Assembly (NCBI GenBank): GCA_050486285.1
Contig: JBJHCZ010000012.1
Span: forward strand, 1-64,000
Origin: JAITWN01 sp050486285
Lineage (GTDB): Bacteria; Pseudomonadota; Gammaproteobacteria; SZUA-140
Reading direction: 5' to 3'
DNA: 64,000 nt
A program made the translations under genes and the position numbers. Below, piece by piece: positions 53,926-63,272 of this stretch. Every line of letters starts with the position of its first letter. The stretch's first letter is position 1. Under the pieces are notes generated by a model that did not search any database, was not told the DNA's origin, and worked only from the letters and a program-made list of their open reading frames with translations.

Positions 53926-56376
53926 ATGACGGACAACACCGCCGGTAACGTGGTCAAGATGGGCAAATTCGCGAAGGGCGAGGGCGCCGATTCACCGTCC
54001 AGGCCCTATGAGTTGCTGCAGGTCTGCCGCGACAGGATGGCGGACCATCTGACGCGCTCGCTGAACGCGATGATGGAGCGGACCGACGACACCCTGTTCG
54101 GCATGGCCGACAAGGCCGAGAGCGACGCCATCCAGTCGGTCTATTTCGATGCGATGCGGGAGATCCGGATCAAGCGCAAGGACATCGAGGCCGGGTTCAG
54201 GAAGCACTTCCTCGCCGAAAGCAACAAACTGATCCGGCGTGAAAAGGATGGCGGGGCCGGCGTCCTGTCGCTCTCCGCCGGATCGGGCATGAGTCTCGTG
54301 GATCACGAGGACATGGAGGAAACCCTCGCCGTCACCAACATGGTGTCGAAGGCCGAGAATCATTGCCGGGAAGAGATCGTTCACTTGAACAAGCGCGCCG
54401 GCGTCCTGCTCGACGTGGCGGATCTCAAGACCGCCGACAATCCCTTCGGACCCGCGGTCGTCGCCGACAGTTTCAGAAAGGCCTGCGAAGTCCTCGAGGT
54501 CGAGATCAAGGTCAGGCTGATCGTGCTCAAGCTGTTCGAGCAGAAGGTCATCGAGGACCTGCGGACCGCCTACCTCGCCATCAATCTGTATCTGATCAAC
54601 AACAACGTGCTGCCGACGATCACGCTGCGCGCCAGGAAGAACCCGGCGGGCGGCTGGGCGGGTCCCGCAGTGACGACGCAGGCGCCCGTGGACGGTCCGC
54701 TGGATGCGGACGGCTTTGCGGACGGTGAGCCGGATATCTTCGGCATGTTCCGGCGCTATCATGCCGCCGGTTACGGGGTGCCGGGGGATTTCTCGGGCGG
54801 CGGCGGATCCGTGATCGTCGGCGCCGACGTGCTGAACGCGCTGACGATGATCCAGCAGCAACAGTTCAGCGGTCATGCCCCGGGTCCGGCCATGACGGGC
54901 GCGCAGACGAATGGCCCTGTCGTCGCCAATATAGTGCGCACCGTGAAGACCGGCGAGTTCTCCGGCCATCTCGGCCATCTCGACGACATGACCATCGAGA
55001 TCGTCGCGATGCTGTTCGACCACATCTTCGAGGACAGGGACGTTCCCGATGCGATGAAGGCCCTGATCAGCCAGCTGCAGATCCCGGTGCTCAAGGTCGC
55101 ATTGATGGACAAGTCCCTGTTCGCCAAAAAGTCGCATCCGGCGAGACGCCTGCTTAACGCCCTGGCGCATGCGGCCATCGGCTGGAACGAGGCGCGGGAT
55201 CGCGAGGACGGACTCTACGAGAAGGTCGGGGACATCGTCGCGACGATTCAAAAGGACTTCGAGGACAACGTCGACCTGTTCGAGCGCCTCCATGCGGACT
55301 TTCTCGAATACCTGGCGGCGCAGGCACAGGAAATCGAGGCGAATGTCGAGGCATCCGCGAAACTGCTGAAGGGGCGGGAACAAGTGGTGCTCGCCAGGAG
55401 CGCGGTCCAGAATGAGATCGACCGCAGGATCGGCAATGCGGACATTCAGCGGCTGGTGCGGGTATTCCTGTCGCACCACTGGAAGAACCTGCTGGTCGTC
55501 GTACATGTGACCGACGGGGTCGACAGCCCGGCGTGGAAACGGGAACTGGCCACGATGGACGACCTGATCTGGAGCGTGCTCCCGAAAAAGACGCGCGAGG
55601 ACAAGACGATTTTGCTGAACATGCTGCCCGGACTGCTGGATCGTCTGCGCGCCGGCATGACCACGCTGTCACTGCCCGAGGGTATCCAGGAACAGTTCCT
55701 GACGAGACTGGCCAGTTATCACGGCAAGGCGATCAATGAAGGCTCGAGAAGGGCCGTCGAGCTGATGGACCAGGAAGTCGTACCCGAAGGGTCGGATGAG
55801 GATATCCTGTTCGTGAGCAGGGAAGCGTCGCCGGCGCAGGAGGGTGGAGATGTGCATGGCGATGGCATCGACGAGGCCGGCGGGATGTCGCCTGTCGTCG
55901 AGGCGTCGGAGGCCGACGCCATGACCGCTGCCGAAGCGCCCGCTGTCGAAGCCTCACCGGCAGAAGAGGGGCTGATCGACCTCGCCTCGGGCAAGCGCGA
56001 CGAGATCCTGAAGCTGGTGGCCAGCGGTCAACTGGATGTCGAGGAAATCACCCTGAGCGGCCATGATGACGGCCTCGCGGACGAGATAGACGACGTCTAC
56101 ACGCAGATCGTGGAGGACCTGGCCCTGGGTTCCTGGGTCGAGTTCCGCGACGCCAACGGCGGCAGCGTCCGCGAACGCCTGAGCTGGGTCAGCCAGGTGT
56201 CCGGCGTGTACCTGTTCACGAACCGCCAGGGGAGGAAGACCTCCGAGAAGAGTCGCCAGGACCTTGCGGCCGAATTCAGAAGCGGCGCCGCCAGCCTGGT
56301 GGAGGAAGTGCCGTTGTTCGACAAGGCGGTTTCAGGGTTGATGCATTCGTTGCGGAGTCAATCGCGGGCGGGATAG
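53926..56376 (+). CDS. DUF1631 family protein
   Basis: An 816-residue cytoplasmic protein recognised as DUF1631. Its N-terminal part has LLQVCRDRMADHLTRSLNAMMERTDDTLF; an acidic low-complexity linker follows near 630-690; the C-terminal 90 residues (LGSWVEFRDANGGSVRERLSWVS, GVYLFTNRQGRKTSEKS) form a small beta-rich domain resembling PilZ-like effectors. The function is unestablished; the C-terminal domain suggests cyclic-di-GMP control. ATG 53926 follows GGGGCAGGGA. Confidence 0.85.
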   Translation: MTDNTAGNVVKMGKFAKGEGADSPSRPYELLQVCRDRMADHLTRSLNAMMERTDDTLFGMADKAESDAIQSVYFDAMREIRIKRKDIEAGFRKHFLAESNKLIRREKDGGAGVLSLSAGSGMSLVDHEDMEETLAVTNMVSKAENHCREEIVHLNKRAGVLLDVADLKTADNPFGPAVVADSFRKACEVLEVEIKVRLIVLKLFEQKVIEDLRTAYLAINLYLINNNVLPTITLRARKNPAGGWAGPAVTTQAPVDGPLDADGFADGEPDIFGMFRRYHAAGYGVPGDFSGGGGSVIVGADVLNALTMIQQQQFSGHAPGPAMTGAQTNGPVVANIVRTVKTGEFSGHLGHLDDMTIEIVAMLFDHIFEDRDVPDAMKALISQLQIPVLKVALMDKSLFAKKSHPARRLLNALAHAAIGWNEARDREDGLYEKVGDIVATIQKDFEDNVDLFERLHADFLEYLAAQAQEIEANVEASAKLLKGREQVVLARSAVQNEIDRRIGNADIQRLVRVFLSHHWKNLLVVVHVTDGVDSPAWKRELATMDDLIWSVLPKKTREDKTILLNMLPGLLDRLRAGMTTLSLPEGIQEQFLTRLASYHGKAINEGSRRAVELMDQEVVPEGSDEDILFVSREASPAQEGGDVHGDGIDEAGGMSPVVEASEADAMTAAEAPAVEASPAEEGLIDLASGKRDEILKLVASGQLDVEEITLSGHDDGLADEIDDVYTQIVEDLALGSWVEFRDANGGSVRERLSWVSQVSGVYLFTNRQGRKTSEKSRQDLAAEFRSGAASLVEEVPLFDKAVSGLMHSLRSQSRAG

Positions 56377-56450
56377 GCGGGTGACAAGCGCGCGGCCGGT
56401 TGCGCTAATATGAGGGTCTGCCCTCCCGACGCAACGAGGCCGCGCCGCCG

Positions 56451-58724
56451 ATGTCGCAACGATACAGGATCCCGGCCGCGATCGTCGTCGGCCTGCTGCT
56501 GCTCTACACCCTCGCCGGTTTTCTGATCCTCCCCGCGGTCGCGCGTTCGCAGGCGGTCGAGATCCTGCGCGAAGACTACGGCCTCGATCTGACGATCGAG
56601 CAGCTGAGATTCAATCCCTATTCCCTGGTTGCCGAGGTCGAGGGACTGGCGCTGAAGGATGCCGACGGCGCGTTGCTGGTCTCGTTCCGCCACCTGGTCG
56701 TGAATCTGCAATGGCGCTCGCTGTTCGAGCGCGCGATCGTGCTGCGCGAGATCGCGATCGCGCACCCCTTCGCGCATGTACATCTGCGCCCCGACGGGAC
56801 GCTGAATCTTGCGACGGCGTTCACGCCGACCCAACCCCCGGATCCGGGCGGTTCACCGTCCGCGGAGGCTGGGGATGAGCCCGCGCTGCCGGCGATACTG
56901 ATCGGGTCCTTGCGGATGAGCGACGGCGAACTGCGCGTCACCGACGAGCGCGACGGCCGCCGCTTCGACCAGCGCCTGACGCCGCTCGACCTCGAACTCG
57001 AACATTTCTCGACGCGCCCGGAGGAGGACGGCGACCTTATCCGTTTCGTCATCCATCTCGCGGCCGGCGGCCAGATCGCGATGACCGGCGACCTCTCGGC
57101 GAACCCGGCGCGCTTCGAACTCAAGCTCGAGGCCCGTGACCTGCCGCTGCCGATCGCGCAGCCATATATGCCGGAGACCCTGGCCGCGGAGATTGCGGAC
57201 GGACGGCTGTCTTTCGATCTCGACGTGCACTATGGGCAGCCCGGGCAGTCGACGCTGATGTCGATCGGCGGCAGCGCGGCGATCACGGATCTCGCGGTGA
57301 TGGTCGCCGGGCGCGACGAGCCGGTGCTGGCCTGGGACGAGGTCGCGCTCGCCGGTATCGCGCTCGACCTCGAACCGGACCGTCTGTTCGTCGAAGAGAT
57401 CGCAGTGCGGGGGCTCGATTCCGCGTTTCGTATCTATCCCGATGGCGACACCAACATTGCCAGGGTGCTGCGCAGCGCGACGGAATCGGAGGCGCCGCCG
57501 GAAGGCGCCGCGGCACCCGACGGAACCGCGGTCGCGGAGACAGGCGGGGCAGCGGAGTTTCCGTTCACGATCGAGCGCATCGTCGTCGACGGCTCGACGC
57601 TGCTGTACAACGACCAGATGATCCGGCCGGCGGTCGCGATCCGCATGGACGGCCTCGGCGGCGAATTCACCGGTCTCGATGCCGACCCGGCGTCGCGGTT
57701 GACGACGCGGCTCGAGGGCAGGGTCGGCAGTCATGGTCGCGCCGAGGTCGGCGGCGTCGCGGCGCTGTTCGCGGAGGCGCCCGACCTCGACATGAAGGTC
57801 GCGTTCTCCAATATCGAGATGACCGATTTTTCGCCCTATGCCGGCAAGTTCGTCGGCTACGAGATCCTGCAGGGCAAGCTCTTTCTCGACCTGCGCTACA
57901 CGCTTGCCGGCACCCGGCTGCGCGGCGACAACCATGCGGTGTTCGACCAGTTCGAACTCGGCGACCGCGTCGACAGCGAGGATGCGTTGCGCTTGCCGGT
58001 GAAGCTGGCGCTGTCCCTGTTGCGCGACCGCCACGGACGCATCGACCTCCGCCTGCCGGTCGAGGGCGACATCGACGACCCGACCTTCCGCTTCGGTCAT
58101 CTGGTCTGGCAGGTGCTGGTCAATACGCTGACCAAGATCGCGATGGCGCCGTTCAGCTTCATCGCCAGTGTGTTCGGCGGCGGGCCGGAGATGGAATACG
58201 CGCAGTTCGCGGCCGGCAGCGCGGAGCTGGCGGACGAAGAGCGCGCGAAGTTCGCGCCGCTGGCGGCGGCGCTCGCGGAAAGACCGCGGCTGATCGTCGA
58301 GATCCAGGGGCGTGCCGACCACGAGGCCGACGACGCGGTGCTGCGCGAGCGCAGGCTCGAGGCCGTGCTGGCGGCGGCGCCGTCGCTGGCGGCGGCATTC
58401 GATGCGCGCTTCGGCGACGGCGCAGCGGCCGCGTTACGTGAAGAGCTCGCTGCGGCGCAGGCGGAATCGCAGGCGCAAGGACAAGGAGAGGCGGGCGACG
58501 CGGTCGCGGAGGCCGAGGCGGCATTGCGCGCCCGCTTGCTCGCTGCCCAGCCCGTCGACGATGAGGAACTCGTCGCGCTTGCCTTCGCGCGCGGTCAGCA
58601 GGTCATGGACGAGCTGGTGCGGTCGGGCGGCGTCGAGGCGGAACGGGTGTTCGTACGCCGTGGAGAGATCGCCGGCGCGGGCGGGGAGGGGCTGCGCGCG
58701 CAGTTGAAGCTCGATACGCGTTGA
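56451..58724 (+). CDS. DUF748 (AsmA-like) membrane-anchored protein
   Basis: 757 residues: an N-terminal transmembrane helix (IVVGLLLLYTLAGFLILP), a large beta-rich periplasmic region with repeats of the DUF748 type (DLTIEQLRFNPYSLVAEVEGLALKD), and a C-terminal segment reminiscent of OmpA-like domains (ERPRLIVEIQGRADHEADDAVLRERRLEAV). Such AsmA-like proteins are implicated in lipid transport between membranes in general terms. Convergent with the smr gene. Confidence 0.87.
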   Translation: MSQRYRIPAAIVVGLLLLYTLAGFLILPAVARSQAVEILREDYGLDLTIEQLRFNPYSLVAEVEGLALKDADGALLVSFRHLVVNLQWRSLFERAIVLREIAIAHPFAHVHLRPDGTLNLATAFTPTQPPDPGGSPSAEAGDEPALPAILIGSLRMSDGELRVTDERDGRRFDQRLTPLDLELEHFSTRPEEDGDLIRFVIHLAAGGQIAMTGDLSANPARFELKLEARDLPLPIAQPYMPETLAAEIADGRLSFDLDVHYGQPGQSTLMSIGGSAAITDLAVMVAGRDEPVLAWDEVALAGIALDLEPDRLFVEEIAVRGLDSAFRIYPDGDTNIARVLRSATESEAPPEGAAAPDGTAVAETGGAAEFPFTIERIVVDGSTLLYNDQMIRPAVAIRMDGLGGEFTGLDADPASRLTTRLEGRVGSHGRAEVGGVAALFAEAPDLDMKVAFSNIEMTDFSPYAGKFVGYEILQGKLFLDLRYTLAGTRLRGDNHAVFDQFELGDRVDSEDALRLPVKLALSLLRDRHGRIDLRLPVEGDIDDPTFRFGHLVWQVLVNTLTKIAMAPFSFIASVFGGGPEMEYAQFAAGSAELADEERAKFAPLAAALAERPRLIVEIQGRADHEADDAVLRERRLEAVLAAAPSLAAAFDARFGDGAAAALREELAAAQAESQAQGQGEAGDAVAEAEAALRARLLAAQPVDDEELVALAFARGQQVMDELVRSGGVEAERVFVRRGEIAGAGGEGLRAQLKLDTR

Positions 58725-58739
58725 TCGGGTGTCGGCCCG

Positions 58740-58997
58740 TCAGGACCAGCGGAAGTGTACGAACAGCCGCCCGTGGTTGCGGCGGTCCTTCTCGACGCGG
58801 TGATAGCGCCGCTTGATGTCGGGCTGGTCGAGAAAGCGCAGGACCCGCTTCTTCAGTTGTCCGCTGCCCTTGCCGGGGATGATCTCGACGAGCGCGATGC
58901 GCTTTTCTTCTGCTTCGTCGATGATGCCGCGCAGTGCGTCGTCGATCGACCGGTGTCGGTTGAAGATGTCGTGGAGGTCGAGCTTCAGACTGGCCAT
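58740..58997 (-). CDS. Smr domain protein
   Basis: An 85-residue stand-alone Smr domain, a putative nuclease module from MutS2. LDLHDIFNRHRSIDDALRGIIDEA and IPGKGSGQLKKRVLRFLDQ are seen, but the family HGxGxG is PGKGSG here, lacking the His. ATG 58997 is chosen over an upstream start at 59057 that is not conserved. It follows the TrpD2-like gene by 22 bp. Confidence 0.85.
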   Translation of the reverse strand: MASLKLDLHDIFNRHRSIDDALRGIIDEAEEKRIALVEIIPGKGSGQLKKRVLRFLDQPDIKRRYHRVEKDRRNHGRLFVHFRWS

Positions 58998-59019
58998 GGT
59001 CGCGAGTTTCGTGCGCGTA

Positions 59020-60108
59020 TCAGCGCGGTCTGAGTCGTTCCACGGCGGCGCCGGCATCGAGGGTCGCGCGGATCGCGTTCGCGGCGACCTCCAGGTTGTC
59101 GTGGCGGCCGAGGTGCCACAGGCACAGCGCCGCGGCGGTCACCAGCGCATCGCGGACGGGTCCGGGTTCGCCTGAAAGCGCGGCGATGCCTGCTTGCGCC
59201 GCGGCCATCGCGACGACATCGGCGTCGAAGGTCGGCGGCGTGTCTTCCGGGGTTTCCACGTTCGACGCGGTGGGCAGGGGCGGCGGGCGCACGGGTTCCT
59301 GATAGCCGAAGTCCGCCGGCGACAGCGCCGATTCCAGAAGCGCGTGATTTCCCTCGAAGCGAAACACCCGGCCGCTCTGGCGCAGCGACGGCGTGATGCC
59401 GCCCTCGACGCCGCGCACGATCAGCGCCGAGTCGAAGCCGCTCGCGCGTGCGAGCAACTCGTAAATATGGGGATAGGCCTTGTGCACATAGCCGGTCACG
59501 AGGTGCGTGCGGCCGCGCGCGCGAATCGGGCCGGTGACGGTCTCGACGGTGGTGATCGCGGGGCGCTTGATGATGCGCGTGCGCAGGTCGGTGAGCGCAT
59601 GCAGCTTCGGGCACCACGCGGACTGATCGACATAGGACCAGCCGGTCGCCGGATCGGCGATGCGCGCGGCGGCCTGTTGCGGTGTGAGGTCGACCGGCGC
59701 GCCGGCCGCACGCAGCACCTGGCGATGGGTGACGCCGAACTTCGGGCCCATGCGCTCGACGCCGTGCGACACCGCCGGCACGCCGCAGGCGGCGAGCACC
59801 GCCGGCAGGAACGGCGCGGCCGGCAGCGTGCGGGCGTAGCCGTCATAGGGATCGCCGAGATCGACGAGGTCGTCGACATCGGCGGTCGCAGTGATCGACG
59901 CGTCGCGGATCGCATCGAGGATGCCGAGGTTCTCGTCGTCGGTCTCCCGCTTCATGCGCAGCGCGATCAGAAAGATCGCCGCCTGCACCGGATCGACCTC
60001 GCCGTCGAGGACCTCGCGCATCCCCTCCCGCGCCTCTGCCCGCGAGATATCCTTCGACAACTCCGGCCCCGTCGCAATCCTCTGAATAATCGAATGCATC
60101 AGCTTCAT
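59020..60108 (-). CDS. ybiB: TrpD2/YbiB-like (anthranilate phosphoribosyltransferase paralogue)
   Basis: 362 residues of the glycosyltransferase family 3 fold: an N-terminal helical domain (AEAREGMREVLDGEVDPVQAAIFLIALRMK) and a phosphoribosyltransferase-like domain with GVERMGPKFGVTHRQVL and GRTHLVTGYVHKAYPHIYELL. Homologues include E. coli YbiB, a DNA-binding TrpD relative, so anthranilate activity is not assumed. ATG 60108 or ATG 60099 (MHSIIQRIATG) may be used; MITE-like element B abuts at 60111, and no SD is seen before either. Confidence 0.82.
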   Translation of the reverse strand: MKLMHSIIQRIATGPELSKDISRAEAREGMREVLDGEVDPVQAAIFLIALRMKRETDDENLGILDAIRDASITATADVDDLVDLGDPYDGYARTLPAAPFLPAVLAACGVPAVSHGVERMGPKFGVTHRQVLRAAGAPVDLTPQQAAARIADPATGWSYVDQSAWCPKLHALTDLRTRIIKRPAITTVETVTGPIRARGRTHLVTGYVHKAYPHIYELLARASGFDSALIVRGVEGGITPSLRQSGRVFRFEGNHALLESALSPADFGYQEPVRPPPLPTASNVETPEDTPPTFDADVVAMAAAQAGIAALSGEPGPVRDALVTAAALCLWHLGRHDNLEVAANAIRATLDAGAAVERLRPR

Positions 60109-60110
60109 CG

Positions 60111-60333
60111 GGGTCGGACCACGCCAAGGCCTTGATTATGATGGATTCAAGGGCGAAATCAGGCTGATTTTAGCCCCTCCCGCGCCCATTTCGACCCCGA
60201 AATCGCGGATCGAGTTAGCAACTGCTGCCTTCAAGGCGCGATTTTACCCCCGAAAAAGTCCCGGGAGGCCCGAAATTGCAGCGATTTTGAGGCCTGAAAT
60301 TTTATAAAACAAGGGCTTGTCGTGGTCCGACCC
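60111..60333. mobile_element. MITE-like element B
   Basis: Terminal inverted repeats GGGTCGGACCACG (60111-60123) and its complement (60321-60333); the similarity of the ends continues inward imperfectly to about 25 bp. Aligned with element A at 34382 in several blocks, including a CCTCCCGCSCCCATTT hairpin. It occupies the space between the methyltransferase stop and the TrpD2-like start. Confidence 0.85.
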
Positions 60334-60335
60334 GG

Positions 60336-60965
60336 TCAGGTGGGTTCGAGGAGGTATTCCTGGATGCCGTTGCGGAGGAGGAAGGAGCGTTTGACGCGGA
60401 AGGCGGACATCCATTCGAGGAGTTTGATCTGGGTGTGGCGGGGGCAGTCGCGCTGGACGGCGGTGGTCGGCTGGTAGACCAGGTTCTGTTCGTCGACGAT
60501 CTTGAAGTTGGTCGGCGTCGCCGGGATCTTCGGGCGGATCGAGATCATCGCGTAGACCAGCGTGCCGCGTCGCGACAGCGTCGCGAGGTGCGCGGCGAGA
60601 CGGCGGATGTCATCGCGGTCGAGATAGTCGAACAGGTTCCACAGGAAGATCGCGTCGAACGCGATCTGGCCGCGATAGGGCAGCAACTGTTCGTACAGCG
60701 GACAATAACTCCTGTGTTCGCCGGTGAACGGTTCGCCGAGCGCGGTCAGCGTGTGATAGAGATCCTCGACGCAGATCTTGGTCGCGAAGCGCGAAAAGTA
60801 TTCGATGTTCGCGCCGAAGCCGCGGCCGATATCGAGCACGCTGCAATCGCGCCGGCCATGGACGTGCTTCGCGAGCACGTCCATCGCCAGCGTGTTGCAG
60901 GTGGTTTCGGCCGGACGCTCCGCTGCGCCATGCGGCGCCGCGCCTGCAGAGTTCGCCACGATCAC
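60336..60965 (-). CDS. Class I SAM-dependent methyltransferase
   Basis: 209 residues with a Rossmann SAM-binding start SVLDIGRGFGANIEYFSRF, an acidic second strand (KICVEDLYH) and the FDAIFLWNLFDYLDRDD block. The substrate is unknown. The GTG start overlaps the bactofilin stop (GTGA), so the pair is cotranslated. The stop lies three bases from MITE-like element B. Confidence 0.8.
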   Translation of the reverse strand: MIVANSAGAAPHGAAERPAETTCNTLAMDVLAKHVHGRRDCSVLDIGRGFGANIEYFSRFATKICVEDLYHTLTALGEPFTGEHRSYCPLYEQLLPYRGQIAFDAIFLWNLFDYLDRDDIRRLAAHLATLSRRGTLVYAMISIRPKIPATPTNFKIVDEQNLVYQPTTAVQRDCPRHTQIKLLEWMSAFRVKRSFLLRNGIQEYLLEPT

Positions 60966-61477
60966 CCGGCGCGGGCGGCGGCCTGTTCAGGCTTCCTGTC
61001 GGCGCTGATCGCCGCTTCGCCGCTGCCGTTCGCCGTCTTCGCGCGATTCGCGGCGTCCGCCGGCTTGCTCGCCGCGGCGCGGTTGTCCATGTCGACGCTG
61101 CCCTTGAACGTGCAGCCGTCTTCCATCGTCAGCCGCGGCGACACGATATTGCCGCGCACGACGCCGCTCTGGCGAATGACCACCTTCTCTTCGGCATGCA
61201 GGTTGCCGTCGACATGACCTTCGACCTGGATCGACTTCGCATGCAGGTCGGCGTTGACGCGACCGTTCTTGCCGATCTGCAGGCTGTGCTGTCTGACGCT
61301 GACCGTGCCTTCGACGGTGCCGTCGATCGTCAGGTTCTCATCGCCGCTGACGTCGCCCTTGATGCGGATCGTCGAGCCGATCGTCGCCTGCACGCGCGGC
61401 TGCGAGGGTTCGACCGGGCGCGAGGTCGTCGCGGCATAGTCGTTGTGCTGTGTCTCGGGTTCGTTTTTCCTGAACAT
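60962..61477 (-). CDS. Bactofilin
   Basis: 171-residue polymer-forming cytoskeletal protein. Central beta-helix repeats (TIGSTIRIKGDVSGDENLTIDGTVEGTVSV, VNADLHAKSIQVEGHVDGNLHAEEKVVIRQSGVV) span about 35-130 and the ends are disordered, typical of bactofilins. SD GGAGGAG precedes ATG 61477. Usually next to an M23 peptidase; here it is coupled to a methyltransferase instead. Confidence 0.93.
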   Translation of the reverse strand: MFRKNEPETQHNDYAATTSRPVEPSQPRVQATIGSTIRIKGDVSGDENLTIDGTVEGTVSVRQHSLQIGKNGRVNADLHAKSIQVEGHVDGNLHAEEKVVIRQSGVVRGNIVSPRLTMEDGCTFKGSVDMDNRAAASKPADAANRAKTANGSGEAAISADRKPEQAAARAG

Positions 61478-61787
61478 TACAGTCTCCTCCGTCATTTCGG
61501 GATCGGTTGTCCTCGCCCGGCCTGCCTGTTTTATCACAGGCGCAGCCCGCGAGAAATCATTGATGCGGTATTCGCCTGTGTTTACAGCAAGGGATATGCC
61601 ATCACCGGCGGACGTCATTATCCCGGCGTCCTGTCCGTCCTGGCGCGGCGCGCGACTATTCCTGACGGTTGCCGTCGGAAACCGGTTCCGCCGGCGTCAA
61701 AAAAACACAGCGATTCACGGCGAATATTCGACGAAGGGCGCGCATAATCAACAGTTCAGATAGTCCGTCAACCGTGAGGTGTCGCTG

Positions 61788-62276
61788 ATGAAAGACAGTC
61801 ATGTCGTCGTAGTGGCCGATGGAACCCGTGCGCGTCTGTTTATCCTCTCACTCGATGCGGACGACGGGTCGCAACTGGGCGAGGTGGAGGTACTGGTGAA
61901 TCCGGAGCATCGCGCGCACGATCGCGACAAATTCAGCGATGCGCGGCCCGGCTCCACGCCTGCGCCGGGCGGCGGCCGCAGTCACGGCTTCGATGATCAT
62001 CGCGCCGGCCATGACCGGGAACACGAGCAGGGATTCGCGCGCGATATCATCAAGCACGCGCTCGCACTCGCCGGAAGCCGTCGCGCCGGACATCTGGTGC
62101 TCGCGGCAGAGAAGCGCATGCTCGGACGGTTGCGCGGCGCGCTCGAGTTGCCGGCGCACTCAGGGATCGAGGTGAGCGATGTCGCCGGCGACCTGACCCG
62201 GCTCACGCCCGAACGCATTCATGAACACCTCGCGAACGACGGCCTCTTGCCGCAAAGGCGCGCGCCACAAGGCTAG
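61788..62276 (+). CDS. Host attachment protein (PF10116 type)
   Basis: A 162-residue protein of the family named for attachment to host cells. Recognisable: VVVADGTRARLFIL at the N terminus, HEQGFARDIIKHALALAGSRRAGHLVLAAEKRMLGRLRGAL and VAGDLTRLTPERIHEHL. The family name does not imply a proven role. ATG 61788 is preceded by GAGGTG. Between it and bactofilin (61478-61787) the 310-bp divergent spacer has no gene or clear promoter that I can name. Confidence 0.82.
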   Translation: MKDSHVVVVADGTRARLFILSLDADDGSQLGEVEVLVNPEHRAHDRDKFSDARPGSTPAPGGGRSHGFDDHRAGHDREHEQGFARDIIKHALALAGSRRAGHLVLAAEKRMLGRLRGALELPAHSGIEVSDVAGDLTRLTPERIHEHLANDGLLPQRRAPQG

Positions 62277-62349
62277 TGTCACCAACGTGACGGATGGAGT
62301 ATCGACAGGGAAGCACACCAGGCAGACGACGCCGGATGCGCCGCCGTGA

Positions 62350-63189
62350 TTACTCCGGCTTCCTGAACTTCAGCGTCATGCGGTCGCTCTCGCCGATCGC
62401 GAGGTAGCGCTCGCGGTCCTCGTCGCCGAGCACGAGTGTCGGCGGCAGCGTCCATACACCTTTCTCGTAATCCTTGGTGTCGTTAGGATTCGCATTGATC
62501 TCGGACTCGCCGACCAGTACGAAGCCGGCCTTTGCGGCGAGGTCGATGACGTAGCCTTCGTTGACATAGCCCGAGCGCGCCTTCGGATCCTGTTCAATCG
62601 CGGGATCGCCGCGATGCTCGACGAGGCCGAGGATGCCGCCCGGCTTCAGCGCGCGGAACATCGCCGCGAACACCGCGTCCTCGGTGCCGGCGGCCATCCA
62701 GTTATGAACGTTGCGGAAGGTCAGCACCATGTCGGCCGAGCCGGGCGGCGCGATCTCCGTCTTCTCCGGCGGAGACAGGATCGTGATCTTCGCGTTGCCG
62801 TAGAGTTCCGGACTCGCGGCAATCTTGTCGTTGAAGCGGCGCGCGGCGTTGCGCTGGAATTCGACGCGCGAGGCCGGATCGAAACCGGCGCCGTAGTAGC
62901 GGCCCTTCTCGCGGACGAACGGCGCGATGATCTCGGTATACCAGCCGCCGCCGGGGAAGATCTCGACGACGGTCATGTCCTCGCGCAGGCCGAACCACAT
63001 CAGCGTGTCGACCGGATTGCGCCAGACGTCGCGCGCCTTGTTGGCCTCGGAGCGATGATCGCCGGCGGCGATCTCCGTCAGCTTTGCCCGCGCCTCGGCA
63101 TCGTCAGCGGAGAGGGCAAGGTGCGGGACAAGCAGCAGGCACAGCGAGCCGAGCGTGACGACGGCGCGGGTCAACAGGATCATGCGCAT
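62350..63189 (-). CDS. Exported SAM methyltransferase-like protein
   Basis: 279 residues with a clear signal peptide (LLTRAVVTLGSLCLLLVPHLALSADD; cleavage near residue 27) followed by a methyltransferase fold: VVEIFPGGGWYTEIIAPFVREKG, DMVLTFRNVHNWM and ALKPGGILGLVEHRG. The FPGGGWYT motif is the variant glycine loop of this exported family. Such proteins lack SAM in the periplasm, so the real role is unclear. Confidence 0.85.
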   Translation of the reverse strand: MRMILLTRAVVTLGSLCLLLVPHLALSADDAEARAKLTEIAAGDHRSEANKARDVWRNPVDTLMWFGLREDMTVVEIFPGGGWYTEIIAPFVREKGRYYGAGFDPASRVEFQRNAARRFNDKIAASPELYGNAKITILSPPEKTEIAPPGSADMVLTFRNVHNWMAAGTEDAVFAAMFRALKPGGILGLVEHRGDPAIEQDPKARSGYVNEGYVIDLAAKAGFVLVGESEINANPNDTKDYEKGVWTLPPTLVLGDEDRERYLAIGESDRMTLKFRKPE

Positions 63190-63272
63190 GGGACTCCTCC
63201 TTGCAAGCAGCTACGCGGTGCGCGGCACCGGCGGATACTCGCGGGAATATATCACGGAACCGCTGCCGCGGC

